From: Ryuthela nishihirai
Taxonomy: Eukaryota > Arthropoda > Arachnida > Araneae > Heptathelidae
Assembly: GCA_038380435.1 (NCBI GenBank)
Contig: JAWZYU010000004.1
Location: 20,496,001 to 20,560,000 of the forward strand
Direction of reading: 5' to 3'
Length of the DNA: 64,000 nucleotides
The notes under the pieces were generated by a model, which was not told the DNA's origin, did not search any database, and saw nothing but the letters and a program-made list of their open reading frames with translations. Of the stretch, positions 9,785 through 20,935 are shown piece after piece. Numbering within the stretch: position 1 is the first letter of the stretch; each line of letters begins with the position of its first letter. Position numbers and translations under genes: made by a program.

Positions 9785-9966
9785 ATGTTTTCTGAAGTAT
9801 CTCCTCTCCTTCTTGTGTTCATTCTTTAAATGTGACAGTGGAAAACTACCTTTTAACTTCTCACCGCTTGCGTTCCGACCATACATTCTATGACGAATAT
9901 TGCTCGTATAGCTGCGTTCTACCACCCCGTAAAGTTTTGCCCACTTTTTCAGATTCACCCTGTATA

Positions 9967-11244
9967 CGTAAGTTCATGCTTCGTAAATGCTTTTTAAAAA
10001 ATGACCACGGTAGAAGAGATGACAACGTCCTCCGGAAGATCATTCCAAAGAAATTATATTTGGAATCACTTCTTGCAAATGGGATGTTAACACATAGAGG
10101 ATGTTGTTTAGTCTTGCTGTTAATTATATGAAAGAAAAGTTGTTCGGTATTAAGGTACAAAAGTCCATGGATGATTTTATAGAATACAATCAATCGATTC
10201 AAGTCGTCTCAACTCCAGAGAGTGAAATGAGAGTTATTTTAGTCTCTGTTGATACGATTTGTTGCGAATATATGCATACCTACAAGGGTTTATCAGAATA
10301 ATGGAAACACGTACTGTTTGTGGAGAACATTTTATTAATAAGCTGTAGGACAACCTCAGGCATTCAGAATATAGCTCACACCTGGTTTAGAGTTTAGCGT
10401 ACCTGACTACTATACCAGCGGGCATGTCCCTGCGTATGTGTTTGTAAGATGCATGAGAAGCCCAATAGAGTATCTCTGTCCTAAGTTATCTCTGTCCTTT
10501 GCGTAGGGGAGTACCTTCTTAAAAAATAGTCAAAAAATTAATTATTTTATTAATGTAATAATAGTAAAAATGTTTCGACAATATTATAATTGGCATATAC
10601 AGTATATATATTGTTTTTATGTATCTGACAGAGAAAGTCGAAAGGAATTTTGAAACGAAGACGATGTATCACGTTGAATACGTTAAAAAAAAGTAAATGT
10701 GTTGAAGAAATGAAAGTAGAATGGACTTAAGATGTTTTTCGAAATATCTCTCTAATGAAAAAGGAAAGAGAGTTGTGTCGTAAACTGTGAGAAATTCTGG
10801 AACGAACGAAACAGGAGAAGAAACAACAGAAGAGAATTGAAGATTTCGTAAGAAAAGGCACAGAAAACTTAATACTATGCGGAATGAAAAGTAGGCGGGA
10901 AAGCAAGGACATTTCTCAGAAATAGACAAGGAACTCACTGACGAAGAACAAGAAACAAATGATTTAAGACAAAGAAACTTCAAAGAAGAAGCTGAAAGCA
11001 TTATCAATGATGCAGAGAGCAATTACTGATCAGATACTACTTCGTTAAAAATAGAAGAAAATGATGGTAAATTCATAACTGGAAGCAATTTGATGAAACA
11101 GTCCATCATATGCAACAGGTCACCCAATGATCGTGAAGGATAAGGATTAATATTCGATGCCAGATGCAACTTACTTTCACTTCAGTGCAATGCTGAACTA
11201 TTCCATTGGGTTGAACTGAACAGCGAACAAAGGATACAATTTAT
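9967..11244. other. Unique sequence, purine-rich in part
   Basis: 10690-11050 is A/G-rich on the plus strand. The minus-strand open frame there (10669-11022) is a shadow of that composition. A few stretches of the plus strand read like charged protein with several stops, possibly an old decayed ORF, but I cannot name it. Confidence 0.35.
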
Positions 11245-11400
11245 TGTAAATACACAGATTACCTGTAAACATGGAATTCAATAAATAATTATTTGGAAAA
11301 CATTACTGCCGACCGTGCGGGATTCGAACCCACGACTCTCTAGATACATGCCAGAGTGCTCTAACAACACCTCTATAACAGAAAGCCAGAGCAGAAAATT
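11245..11400 (-). mobile_element. SINE-C copy (third tRNA-like family)
   Basis: The minus strand reads GGTGTTGTTAGAGCACTCTGG, then TCGTGGGTTCGAATCCCGCA (B box), then a short body ending near CAGGTAATCTGTG. The same order occurs at 12545-12665. Not a functional tRNA gene: no 3' acceptor strand pairs with the 5' end. Confidence 0.6.
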
Positions 11401-11524
11401 TATGACGTCAGCTTAAATAGTCCTAAAATCAATCAATCAACGTTACAAAAAAAGCATGGGATGTACTTATTCAGGCTTTCCCAATAAGGTTTTGCGTAAA
11501 AAACAAAAACAAACTTTATAAAAA

Positions 11525-11740
11525 GTTAAACAATTTTTTTTTTAAATATTTCAAGAATTATATATATTTTTTTCGTTTTTTTTTTTATTTTTTTATATAT
11601 TTTTCTCTTTTTTTTATATATTTTCTCTTTTTTTTTGCAATTTTTCAGTTTTTTTTTTATTTTGATGCTCAATAGAATTTTTTCTGAATCCAATTTTTTT
11701 TTCATAATTTTTTATTTTTTATTTTGTTCTCCAATGTTTT
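11525..11740. repeat. T-rich low-complexity tract
   Basis: Runs of 7-12 T broken by TATATA. It lies at the 3' side of the minus-strand LINE fragment and may be partly its decayed tail. Confidence 0.5.
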
Positions 11741-11741
11741 A

Positions 11742-12012
11742 AGTTTGTATGTTAAATTCTATTCCATAATGGAGTAGATAAAATGAACTGTAGAATAAGT
11801 TTATAAATTACAATTTTTTTTTCAAATTTAGGGTAATCTAATAAATTTTGAATGTTAAAGTCCTCAATTCCAATTTTACTTAATTCCAAGAAAAGATTTT
11901 CTCTTTGCTTAGAGTATAAAGTACAATTTAATAAAATATGTATAGAATTCTCTGGCAAGTCACAATTTGAGCAATTAGGAGAGTTTGAAAGTTTTAATTG
12001 AAATTTTTGTTT
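11742..12012 (-). pseudogene. LINE ORF2 C-terminal fragment
   Basis: The minus strand reads PNCSNCDLPENSIHILLNC, then YSKQRENLF. The C-x2-C...H-x4-C pattern followed by Y-x3-R is the zinc-binding segment found after the reverse transcriptase in many non-LTR retrotransposons. The upstream RT domain is absent (5'-truncated) and the frame closes at 11752. Confidence 0.6.
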
Positions 12013-12016
12013 AAAT

Positions 12017-12291
12017 AGTCCTACTATCTAGATATTTCTTATATATTTTATTCTAATATTATTACTGGTAGATTCTGTGCTAATCTTTATATTAATGTTT
12101 GTCTATAAAAATATTTTATTTAGAAGAAAATTTATTTGTATTAATTAGCATTATTATATTTTAAAATAAATACGAATGATTTTCTTTCTGAATAAAATAT
12201 ATTTATTGATAAACATTAGTATAAAGATTAGCATAAGAGTTTACCAGTAATAATATTAGGATCAAAAATATAACAATTGTCTATATAGTAG
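12017..12291. mobile_element. AT-rich foldback element
   Basis: The left arm (from TCCTACTATCTAGA through CTAATATTATTACTGG) is the imperfect inverse of the right arm (CCAGTAATAATATTAGG through TATATAGTAGGA). Arms are about 105 bp and the centre about 50 bp. It lies immediately upstream of the LINE fragment coding end. No coding capacity; superfamily unknown. Confidence 0.65.
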
Positions 12292-12324
12292 GAGTACTCA
12301 AGTGATGTCAAAAATTTGACACAT

Positions 12325-12380
12325 TGGCCTTCTGTTATAGGAGGTGTTGGCTCTAACCACTAAACCAACTATCAGACGAT
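12325..12380 (-). mobile_element. SINE-C head fragment
   Basis: The minus strand contains GTTGGTTTAGTGGTTAGAGC, a tRNA A-box form, next to CACCTCCTATAACAGAAGG, which also flanks the SINE-C copy at 11245-11400. Confidence 0.4.
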
Positions 12381-12544
12381 AATCTGCTTCCACAATGTGA
12401 TCTTTATATCTTTCGGTGAATGTGGAGCACCTTGCGCCATCTATAATCAGGGAAGACAACTTATTTTTCCAATTTTTGCTAATGATTCAGATGTTAATGA
12501 GGAAGTCACTCATGCTTAATCGTTGTTAATGACAAAACCCAATC

Positions 12545-12665
12545 CAAAGTAAATACACACACAGATTACCTGTAGAAATAGAATTTAATAAATATTTATG
12601 TGGAAAAAATTAATGGTGAAGGTGCGGGATTCGAACCCTCGACTCTCTAGATAATGGTTAGAGCA
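12545..12665 (-). mobile_element. SINE-C copy
   Basis: AGATTACCTGTAGAAATAG, a short AT body, then GGTGCGGGATTCGAACCC (inverse B box) and CGACTCTCTAGATA, as in the copy at 11245-11400. Confidence 0.55.
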
Positions 12666-12674
12666 CACTGGCAT

Positions 12675-12730
12675 GTTTAAAAGCAAAAAAGGAGGGGGTA
12701 ACTGCCCCCCCCCCCTAGATCCGGCTCTAG
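12675..12730. repeat. Rep-G end fragment
   Basis: A G-rich then C-rich stretch ending CCCTAGATCCGGCTC, like the ends of other Rep-G copies. Confidence 0.4.
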
Positions 12731-12813
12731 GTACTAAGTATTTTATCAACTACTCATTTCAGTTATCTCAACCTGTTTGATCCTGCATAATTTATGGACT
12801 ACCATTTACGAGC

Positions 12814-13062
12814 TATTGGGTTGTTGGGTGTTTTACCTCTAAGCGGAACTTTTGTGCATAAAATGGGCTAAATGGCAAAGTGAAAAGTGTCCCAAGGACT
12901 CATGTAAGGGGACCCACTGGACAACTGGTAGGAGATAAATGACAGCCTCCCGTCAAGGTCATCCAGCATGTTCTTTTACGTGCACAGGGTATGGCTCCCC
13001 GCACACTGCGATAAAGCTTAGCGCCCCATCTGACGGACGGCAGTCTTTCCAAGCCATGGAAA
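12814..13062 (-). mobile_element. Decayed SINE-A
   Basis: GTTTTACCTCTAAGCGGAAC, GGGGACCCACTGGACAAC, CTCCCGTCAAGGTCATCCAG and TCTGACGGACGGCAGTC are in SINE-A order. The head is absent and several short deletions are present, so it is older than the neighbours. Confidence 0.75.
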
Positions 13063-15004
13063 ATATCCCCTTATGAACATCTGAATATATTCGAATCGAT
13101 TCGCATTTATGAATTACCCCTTAAGAACATAGAGCTTTGCCATAAACGTTTTGACTAAAAAGTTTATAACGATTCTTTAAAGAATATTGATGAGGTTTGA
13201 AGGCATGAAAATTGATAAGGTTTGAAGGTATGTAATAAATGACGAAACAACATCAATGGTTTATAAAGGTATCCACAGAGAGCTAGAAAACTACAAACCG
13301 ATTTATGATGAAAGAAATAAAATTCTTGTGTTTAACATTCCTCGAAAATATCCTTCGAGGAAGATGATCTCTATCATCAACATAAATTCGGGCAAAACCA
13401 CTAAAAATAGCCCTGCTAAATTCAAAATGTCCGCCCCCCATCTTTCTAAATAATAATGCATCAAAAATGGTTTTCAAAAGCACTGTCTACGGTAGTGTCT
13501 TCAGCCTGTTTACATCGGTTCGGTCGAACCAGTTATTAAAAATATTATTGATCACTGAAACGCTTATTAAAGAAACAGAAGTAAGAAAAACGTTAATAAT
13601 GAAACAAATGTGCGTGTCTAAAGTAAACCGTGCAAAAATAATGCGTATATAAAAAAAAAAACCGCTGTAGTTGCTCACTCTTACAAACCTGACTGTAATA
13701 ATGCGTTTCGCGTTAAAAAAATAGTAAAATAAAAATTACAATTGAAGAGAACCGATTGTTAATAATTTGGCATGACGCCACTGACTGAATATACATAGAC
13801 AATTTATAATTCTTCATTCAAAATTGAAAGAATTCATTCTAAATGTGCACTTCCTTTAGACAAGAAAAGTTGATTGTTTGTATTGATAACGAATTTAGCA
13901 TTATTTCTTATTAGAACAATGATTTAAACTTAGGAACAGTTAGCTTGCGAATATATTTCAAGATATGCATTATGTTCGCAAGTTGGATCCATTCGAAAAT
14001 GGGATCCATATACATATACAATATTTCAAGATATTGCAAATCGTGAAAATGATTTTAAGTTTTTTATTTATATCTGAATGAAGATTGTCAATTTAATCTT
14101 TGCCATAGTAGAATAAATAATGGAATTAATTTTTAAAAATGAAAAATATTTACATATAATAAACTAAATAATACATAAAACAATATAAAAGGTATCAATT
14201 TTTAATACTGAAGGTAAATTGGGAAATTAGGAACTGTTCAATGTACTACACAGAGATTTGCCTACATTTACAAACCTCCTGTTTAAATTATTGCACCTTT
14301 AAATCATTATTACCTTCAAATTTTTCATCGTAATAGTATATTGTGATCATATTTAGAAGAAGGTAATGATTTGTCATTTCTACCTGCAATCATTTATGAA
14401 ATATTTCGCAAAATATTGTTTCAAAATATCAGAACTCAGAGAAAAATGATTAATATGTTGTTTTCAATTCTTTATAAAAAGACAAGGAAACTAAAATGAG
14501 AGACGTCACTGGAAAAATGTTTTAAAGAAGCATTTTCTGATGACATTAAAAGCGTTTTCTGCTCCAAAATTAAAGTGCAACTTAAGTGACCTTCATGCCA
14601 CAAAACAAGAGGTTCAAGACATTGATCATTCTGCCGAAAAACTTTCTGTTTTTCGTTTCAACAGGCATGTCATTCCTTCGATATTTCCTTGGCATTTACA
14701 TCCAGCAGCATTCTTTTTGCTTTTCTTGACGCTCGTGTCCTGCGCTCTGCGACGACTTGTGGCTCATCATGCAAAAACTGGTCATTGTGTCTCCGAGAAC
14801 TGGACTAGGGTCGCTCACCTTTGCTCCTATCAGCGCAAAGCTTCGAAAGTGAGGAGAGAATCATTATCCTATGCCGGAGGCTCTTCATTTCGTTTTCCTA
14901 GGCTATTTTGTCATGTGCACTAACCATTCCTTTCTTAAACGCATTCATTTCAATGACTTCCAAACATTGAAATGTTTGTTTTCCCTTGGTTTCACAACAA
15001 AAGA
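13063..15004. other. AT-rich unique sequence
   Basis: No repeat family is recognised. A 127-codon open frame at 14540-14923 has no recognisable motif and contains cysteine- and serine-rich stretches without pattern. I do not call it a gene. Confidence 0.45.
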
Positions 15005-15015
15005 TAGGGAATAAA

Positions 15016-15213
15016 AATAAATAAATACCCCCTCAAGCAGCTGCTTGCCACAGAGGTCTGACAGTTTATATGCCATAGTAGAAGGTCTGAGAGGATGGCA
15101 GGACCTCAGCAGAAAAACGACACGAACAGCCATGCCTTTTACCCGGGGCTCGAACCCAGGTCCCTTAGATCATTAGCCAAGCGCGCTAATCACTCGGCCA
15201 TGGGACGGCAATC
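15016..15213 (-). mobile_element. SINE-L, full length
   Basis: The 3' tail AAATAAATAAATACCCCC is at the left; the head (GGGGCTCGAACCCAGG, GCGCGCTAATCACTCGGCCA) is at the right. Exact duplication TAGGGAATAAA at 15005-15015 and 15214-15224. Confidence 0.88.
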
Positions 15214-15224
15214 TAGGGAATAAA

Positions 15225-16844
15225 GCAAAATATTAATAATGGATACGTTTAGAATCGTATAGACCAAAATATCAAAAAATAAATTTGATATAACTAAAAC
15301 AAAATCCGAAATACTCCCAAACTGCTCTTGATTTAAAAATTGGAAGTGAAATTAGCATCATGTGTGTCTTTTCGAAACATTGTTTTTACACTATTAGCAC
15401 ATGTTTAACTCTACACAAAGACATGAATTTCAAATTATTTTTCTGAATCTTTAGAATGAATTAATGCATTACATGTTTCGATAGTGCAAAAACATTTCGC
15501 CTGCTTACAGCCACTGCTTCAAACATTTTAAAATCAAATTTCAGATATGGTTTCTACGATTAAAAATACAACCAAATGCTTAGTGACTACAGATGCCTTG
15601 GAAGGTACAAGTAGTCACTAAGCATTTGGTGGAAAAGGCACGTGATGCTAAGGTCGAAATATGTCCATCGCTGTTGATTTCGACAAGTATAGAAATCACC
15701 TGTCATGGACTCAGAGCAGTTAAGAATTATACTGATCAGCCTACTGATATCATGATCAAATATGCATACCTATTAAGTGGTCTTTTCTGAACTGGCTTAA
15801 AGATCATTTCTATTAAGATACCCTGCAAATACATTATTTATTGTATATTTCAAGAACATTTCCTTTTAAATTTCTTTGCGAAACTTATTAGTATGAATAG
15901 TTTAAATAATTTGTGAAATATTTACTTTTTTTTTGTTCTGAAATACAATCATGTTTATTATTAAAATTCTACTCAACTATGTGCTAATTTATTGATCAAT
16001 ATTTTAAAACTTATTTTATATGTTCATCACATTTTCATCAAACTCCAGGTGAGGAAAAAATTTTCCTCTTTGCTTAAGGTTTCTTATTATTGTGAAATTC
16101 CAAAATTTTGCATTTTTCCTTTATAATTCTTTGAACTAACACGAGAAAAGATGTTTCTATTCTATGCATCTGTTTTGCAAATGAATAATTCAATAAATAA
16201 AATGAAAAGCTTATAAAAAATTAAATAAGTTTTCCAGACCAAATCTTGTTTAATTACCATAAACTAATAATGCATCCTTTCAATATTTTTCGCTAAATAA
16301 TTTCGTGCCTCAGAACCCAAAAGAAGTTCTTCCTACATGCCAAGTTTTTCCATTGTATGTTGATTAAAGATTAGCGCTTCAGGACATTTACAGAAAAGAT
16401 TCATCGTTCATTTGTTAAGCCACATATGTGTAGAGCTTACTTCTGCAAACACCGTTCTGTCAAAAGAGAGTCACGAAACTCGAATGTAGTTGCTCATTTT
16501 TTAATGAGAACTTTGCCCACCGGAAGAGAACAACAGCCAAAAAAATAAGGCTAAGTCGTGAATTTTGCTGCTCTTCCTCGTTACGAAGTCTTTTTCTTTG
16601 TATTACTAGTAATATAGACAATGAGAGACAATAGGTTTTTACGATTCCCAGCAGACCTCACAGGATCTCCAACAGAGAAATAATCTCCAAGATGAGCAAT
16701 ATCCTCTCCCCCCCCCCCAATCAATTGTTCAACAAAAATGAAACTTCCGTGCTGCACCTGAAAAGTTCAATGAGCGATGAAGTGCTTCAGGTAAGAAGAA
16801 GTCACTTAAAGCAATTAGTCTGGTGCTCCACAGACTTGAAATTG
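15225..16844. other. AT-rich unique sequence with one perfect hairpin
   Basis: Apart from the 20-bp inverted repeat at 15571-15630 (listed separately), I see only AT-rich sequence and a C run near 16710. Confidence 0.45.
15571..15630. repeat. Perfect 20-bp inverted repeat, 20-nt loop
   Basis: ACCAAATGCTTAGTGACTAC (15571-15590) is exactly reverse-complementary to 15611-15630. The 60-nt stem-loop stands alone in unique sequence. It is shorter than a typical pre-miRNA, and no flanking pairing is seen. Confidence 0.75.
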
Positions 16845-16858
16845 ATTTTTTGAATCAG

Positions 16859-17242
16859 TTGGGTTGTTTTACCTCTGAGCGGCACTTTTTTTGCACACCA
16901 TGGGCTAAATGGCCAGGTCACAAGGACCCCAGAGGCTCAGAGAAGGTTGGGGGGAGGGGACCCACTGGAACAGCTGTTGGGAGACAGATGGTAGCCTCCC
17001 GTCAAGGCCATCCAGCGTGTCCTTTAACGTGCACAGGGTATGGCTCTCCCGCACACGGGGCCACGGCTTAACTTCCCATCCGACGGACGGCGGCCTTTCC
17101 AAGCCCATCGGTGTCCCCTACTGACCGTGGGCAGGGCGAGGAATTTTGCGGAGATAAATCTCAACCCTGACCCAGCTGGGACTCGAACCTGGGAACTACA
17201 GATTACGAGCCTGGTGCGCTACCGACTGAGCCACCCCGCCCC
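16859..17242 (-). mobile_element. SINE-A, full length
   Basis: Tail GGTTGTTTTACCTCTG at the left, head GAGCCACCCCGCCCC at the right. Duplication ATTTTTGAATCAG (to 16858, and 17243-17255; the left copy has one extra T). Confidence 0.9.
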
Positions 17243-17255
17243 ATTTTTGAATCAG

Positions 17256-17710
17256 AAAATATCAAGTGTGAGTTGCTTGGTTTATCAGAATTCCATCCTA
17301 TTTCCTAAAAAAAAAAAATGAAATTTCACAACCTTTTTGAATACTTAAGTCAGGGCTCGAAGTATTTTGAACAGAGATAGATAATTTTATGAGACTTAAG
17401 GGGTTAGCAGTTTACGAGCTCGCAGTCGAATGTTTTATCAATCCAAAATGTAATCAACTAAAGCTATAAAATTAAGCTCCATAATGAAATTTCTAAGCGT
17501 CACGGAGACCTGACGCCGGTATTTTTCGATTACGGAATTAAACGTTAAATTGAGTTTTTATAAAACTTGAGAAATCGATTTCCCATTCTGTTCAGCAGCC
17601 TGCAAAGGTTGATCGTGAAAGCCATTACAAAATGATGCCATTTAGTAACGAAAATATTAAAAGCTTTCTATTTACGTTTCACAGCATACGTGAAGTGATC
17701 AATATCACTA
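17256..17710. other. Unique sequence between two SINE-A copies
   Basis: An A run at 17308-17319 and AT-rich sequence; nothing recognised. Confidence 0.45.
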
Positions 17711-17720
17711 CTTTCAGTAT

Positions 17721-18107
17721 AGGGGGCGGGGGTGGCTCAGTCGGTAGCGCGCCAGGCTCGTAATCTGTAATTCCCAGGTTCGAGTCCCAGCTGGGTCAGC
17801 GTTGAGATTTATCTCCGCAAAATTCCCCGCCCTGCCCACGGTCAGTAGGGGACACCGATGGGCTTGGAAAGGCCGCCGTCCGTCGGATGGGACGTTAAGC
17901 CGTGGCCCCGTGTGCGGAAGAGCCATACCCTGTGCACGTTAAAGAACACGCTGGTTGGCCTTGACGGGAGGCTACCATCTGTCTCCCAACAGCTGTTCCA
18001 GTGGGTCCTCTCCCCCAACCTTCTCTAAGCCTTCGGGGTCCATGTGACCTGGCCATTTAGCCCATGGTGTGCAAAAAAGTGCCGCTCAGAGGTAAAACAA
18101 CCCAACC
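17721..18107 (+). mobile_element. SINE-A, full length
   Basis: Both promoter boxes and an intact tail. Exact duplication CTTTCAGTAT at 17711-17720 and 18108-18117. Confidence 0.92.
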
Positions 18108-18592
18108 CTTTCAGTATCGAATTAGTTTGATTAATTTAATAACATTTGGAGCATGATATAATTATTTGAACCAAATAAACATCCTTCGCCAAAAGGGAAT
18201 AAGAATAATGAAAAATACACAGTATAAAACACTAAAAATGGAAATAAATCTTTCATTAATTGTTAGCTGAATTGGCCGGCGTTGATCCGGTTTCGACATA
18301 ATAATTACTCAGAGTAGCAGGGATATTCGCAATCGGTGCGAAGACACTCGTTCGCTGGCCACACTCGTTCGCTGATGACGTCACAGGTGGCCGAAGTTTT
18401 CGGTTCCCCGTATTTCACTACGTACTCGACCGATGGTCCCGAATTTGGCATTTATGTTTTGCGTATGGTTTAGAGATCTGTACCTAGCTTCGATGGCTCA
18501 ATATTGAATCCACCACGAATGCTTGAAATCTCTGAGGGCGCTGTAGTCGTTTAGCTTATGAATGGAGAGTTGAAAGATGTTATGGAGTAGTA

Positions 18593-19105
18593 CAGTCGCT
18601 CAAAAGAGTATCCGAATGCTATGGTTGATTACAGAATTAAGAAAAAATATCTGGCAACAATTTTTTCAGAAATTAGTGATCTGGCAACCTTCGTGTCACG
18701 TGACACGAAGGTTGCTAAATCACTAATTCCTAAAAAAATCGTTGCCAGACATTTTTCTGAATTCTGTAATCAACCATAGAGTTCGGATACTTTTTTGAGC
18801 GACTGTAAGTAGTCATATTATTTTGATACTAGATCGTGTGGGCTCACTCACGGAAATATTGAGCGTGTGCAGTTACCGTTCACAGCAAACTGGAGCGTGT
18901 GCAGTAACTACACACGCTCCAGTTTGCTGTGAACGGTAACTGGAGTGTGTACAGTTGCTGTACACACTCCAGATATTTTTCCTGAATTCTGTAATCACGT
19001 GACACGGAGGTTGCCAGATCACTAATTTCTGAAAAAATCGTTGCCAGATATTTTTTCTTAATTCTGTAATCAACCATAGCGTTCGGATACTTTTTTGAGC
19101 GATTG
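18593..19105. mobile_element. MITE-1 composite (one 301-bp-type extra unit)
   Basis: A complete MITE-1 (18593-18805) is joined at TA to an extra ~298-bp unit (18808-19105) that ends in the same right terminus (GAGCGATTG). The extra unit starts AGTAGTCATATTATTTTG and contains two perfect hairpins (18872-18901 with 18911-18940; 18940-18954 with 18958-18972). Outer flanks are TA/TA. Copy 2 of Rep-D has the uninterrupted site GGAGTAGTACGTTATCGATG. Confidence 0.82.
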
Positions 19106-19264
19106 TACGTTATCGATGCGCCAAGTTATTAAATGACAGATATTTCGCTGCTAACGTTTGATGAAAGGCCTAATTCGTGATGTCGAAAACCTGAAAATGC
19201 ACTAAGTTACGGTGAGATGAAGTTGTAAACAAAGTTTGGTGGTCCTAGCTCTGACCGTCTAGGA

Positions 19265-20638
19265 CAGGCATGGCCAACATACGGCCCGCGGGCCGAATCC
19301 GGCCCGCGTAATGAATTTATGTCGCCCGCGAACAATTTTTAAATATTAACATTTAACTTCTAGTAATTAATCGAATGAATTCTCGATACTTCTATATTTT
19401 TTAAAAAGATTCCGTTATAAAGAATTAAAACTTTTATACTCATCTGCACTCGATGTTCAAGCGACGTTGCCAGCAGGCGAGTAAAATATTTTTGCATAGT
19501 GAAAAAATATTTTAAAAATCGATCATGTTACAAATGTAGTTGTGAAATTAGTGAATTTCCTACGATCAAAAGGATTATATCACAGGCAATTTATTGATCT
19601 CCTTGAAGAACTAAATACCAGTCATTTAGATGTACTATATCACAATAAAATCCGTTGGTTAAGTTTGGGAAAAGTTTTAAGACGTGTGTGGGACCTTCAA
19701 GAGGAAATAAAAATATTTTTAATGCTTCAAGAAAATGAGGATTTTCCTGAATTATTAGATCCAAATTGGATTTGTGATTTAGCATTTTCTTTGGATATTC
19801 TCACACATTTGAACGAATTTAACACATGTATACAAGGAAAAAATTTATTTGCTCATGATTTAATACAGAAATTAAGAGCTTTTAAAATGAAGCTTAGCCT
19901 TTTTTCTACAATTCTGGCTGAATGTAAATTTGATCATTTTCCAACGTTACAGACCATATCTTTAAATATTTTAAAAGAAAAGGTTAAAACATTTAATAAA
20001 AACATCCTTGCACTAATGACAGATTTCGAGCAGAGATTCGATTGCTTCAAAAAAATTGATAAAATTTTATCTATTATCCGAAATCCATTTTCTGTACAAG
20101 TTGATGACGTTCCTGTTGATATACAATTAGAAATAATTAATTTACAATGTGATGAATTATTACATGAGAAATATCGAGAAGAGCAAGAAAATTTGTGTAA
20201 TTTTTATAAGCAATTGAATAATGAAAAATATGGAAATTTAAAAAAACTTGCCAAGACGTATTTAGTAATCTTTAGCTCAACTTATATTTGTAAACAAACC
20301 TTTTCTTTAATGAATCTAAATAAAAGCACAACAAGATCAAGATTGAATGATTTACATTTGGAGGCTGTGTTAAGAATAGCTACTACAAGTATAGAACCAG
20401 ATATTAAAAAAATAATAAGCGATGCAAACCGCCTCAACACGTCGCATTAGTTATTATGTTAATTTGTTGTATTGATTTACTTACAATTATTCATAAACAA
20501 ATTTCATAATAAAATTTTGTTTACTTAAAGAAATAAGTGTTTTGCTTAGCATTTTTCAATTTTAATATTTCGTCCGGCCCGTGAAAATACTTTTTTTTTC
20601 CAATCCGGCCCGGGGGCAAAAACAGTTGGCCATGCCTG
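19265..20638 (+). mobile_element. hAT transposon, 5' half of transposase deleted
   Basis: Ends are inverted: CAGGCATGGCCAAC at 19265 and GTTGGCCATGCCTG ending 20638, followed internally by GGCCCGCGGGCCG-type GC blocks. An exact 8-bp duplication GTCTAGGA (19257-19264, 20639-20646) is the length expected for hAT. Rep-D copy 2 shows the empty site (GTTTAGGA, 21790-21797). It carries the transposase C-terminal half only. Confidence 0.92.
19503..20450 (+). pseudogene. hAT transposase C-terminal half
   Basis: Open from 19503 to the stop at 20450 (about 315 codons) with no in-frame ATG at the expected place; homology begins around VVKLVNFLRSKG. The RWLSLGKVLRRVW segment and the C-terminal block LAKTYLVIFSSTYICKQTFS...LHLEAVLRIA are the conserved C-terminal parts of hAT transposases related to the GTF2IRD2/SCAND3-type domesticated proteins; the last is the dimerisation region. 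The BED zinc finger and the first part of the RNase-H-like catalytic core are missing. The absence of frameshifts over 900 bp suggests a fairly recent insertion. Confidence 0.85.
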
Positions 20639-20709
20639 GTCTAGGAGAAGATGCCAAACAAACAGAAATACGCAAACTCTCTATGATATATATAAGTTTA
20701 TTACATGTT

Positions 20710-20935
20710 TGCGAAAAAGCTTTCAAAAATATATATTATTTAACAATTTTACTATTAATTAAAAATAATTTTGCAGTTAATGTTCCCATAAGCGTGCATG
20801 AGGACTGAAAGGATTAAGACGCAGATATTAAATTCCGCAGAAAGTATCGATTTAATCTCAATTGTTTTTAATTTCATCTAAGTAGTAACAAATACACACA
20901 TGACTGCTTTGGCTATATGTCATTGCTGGTAAAAT
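20710..20935. other. AT-rich spacer between Rep-D copies
   Basis: Low-GC sequence with no feature recognised. Confidence 0.4.

Larger units (their letters stand above)
9332..9966 (+). mobile_element. Mariner-like element, internally deleted
   Basis: Inverted repeats of about 68 bp: 9332-9399 (TCTGAAAAAATGGGCAAAAC...) pairs with 9885-9953. The right end continues 13 bases further (TTCACCCTGTATAC); the matching left bases are lost at the SINE junction. Inside are a promoter, a short ORF with an N-terminal transposase-like DNA-binding domain, and a poly(A) signal. The catalytic DDE/D region of a mariner transposase is missing. Confidence 0.72.
18277..20705 (+). repeat. Rep-D copy 1, split by two DNA transposons
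   Basis: About 560 bp of Rep-D survive as 18277-18592, 19106-19264 and 20639-20705. Shared blocks with copy 2 include GATGACGTCACAGGTGG / GTTACGTCACCGGTGAC, GGAGTAGTACGTTATCGATG and AACAAACAG followed by a TATA-rich end. It has no coding signature. The repeated CAGA tail suggests a retroposon 3' end, but the class is unknown. Confidence 0.65.

Noticed and set aside
10669..11022. 117-codon serine/leucine-rich minus-strand frame
   Set aside because: It mirrors an A/G-rich plus strand and looks compositional.
14540..14923. 127-codon open frame as a host gene
   Set aside because: No recognisable domain, no splice or promoter signals, and frames of this length are expected by chance in 64 kb.
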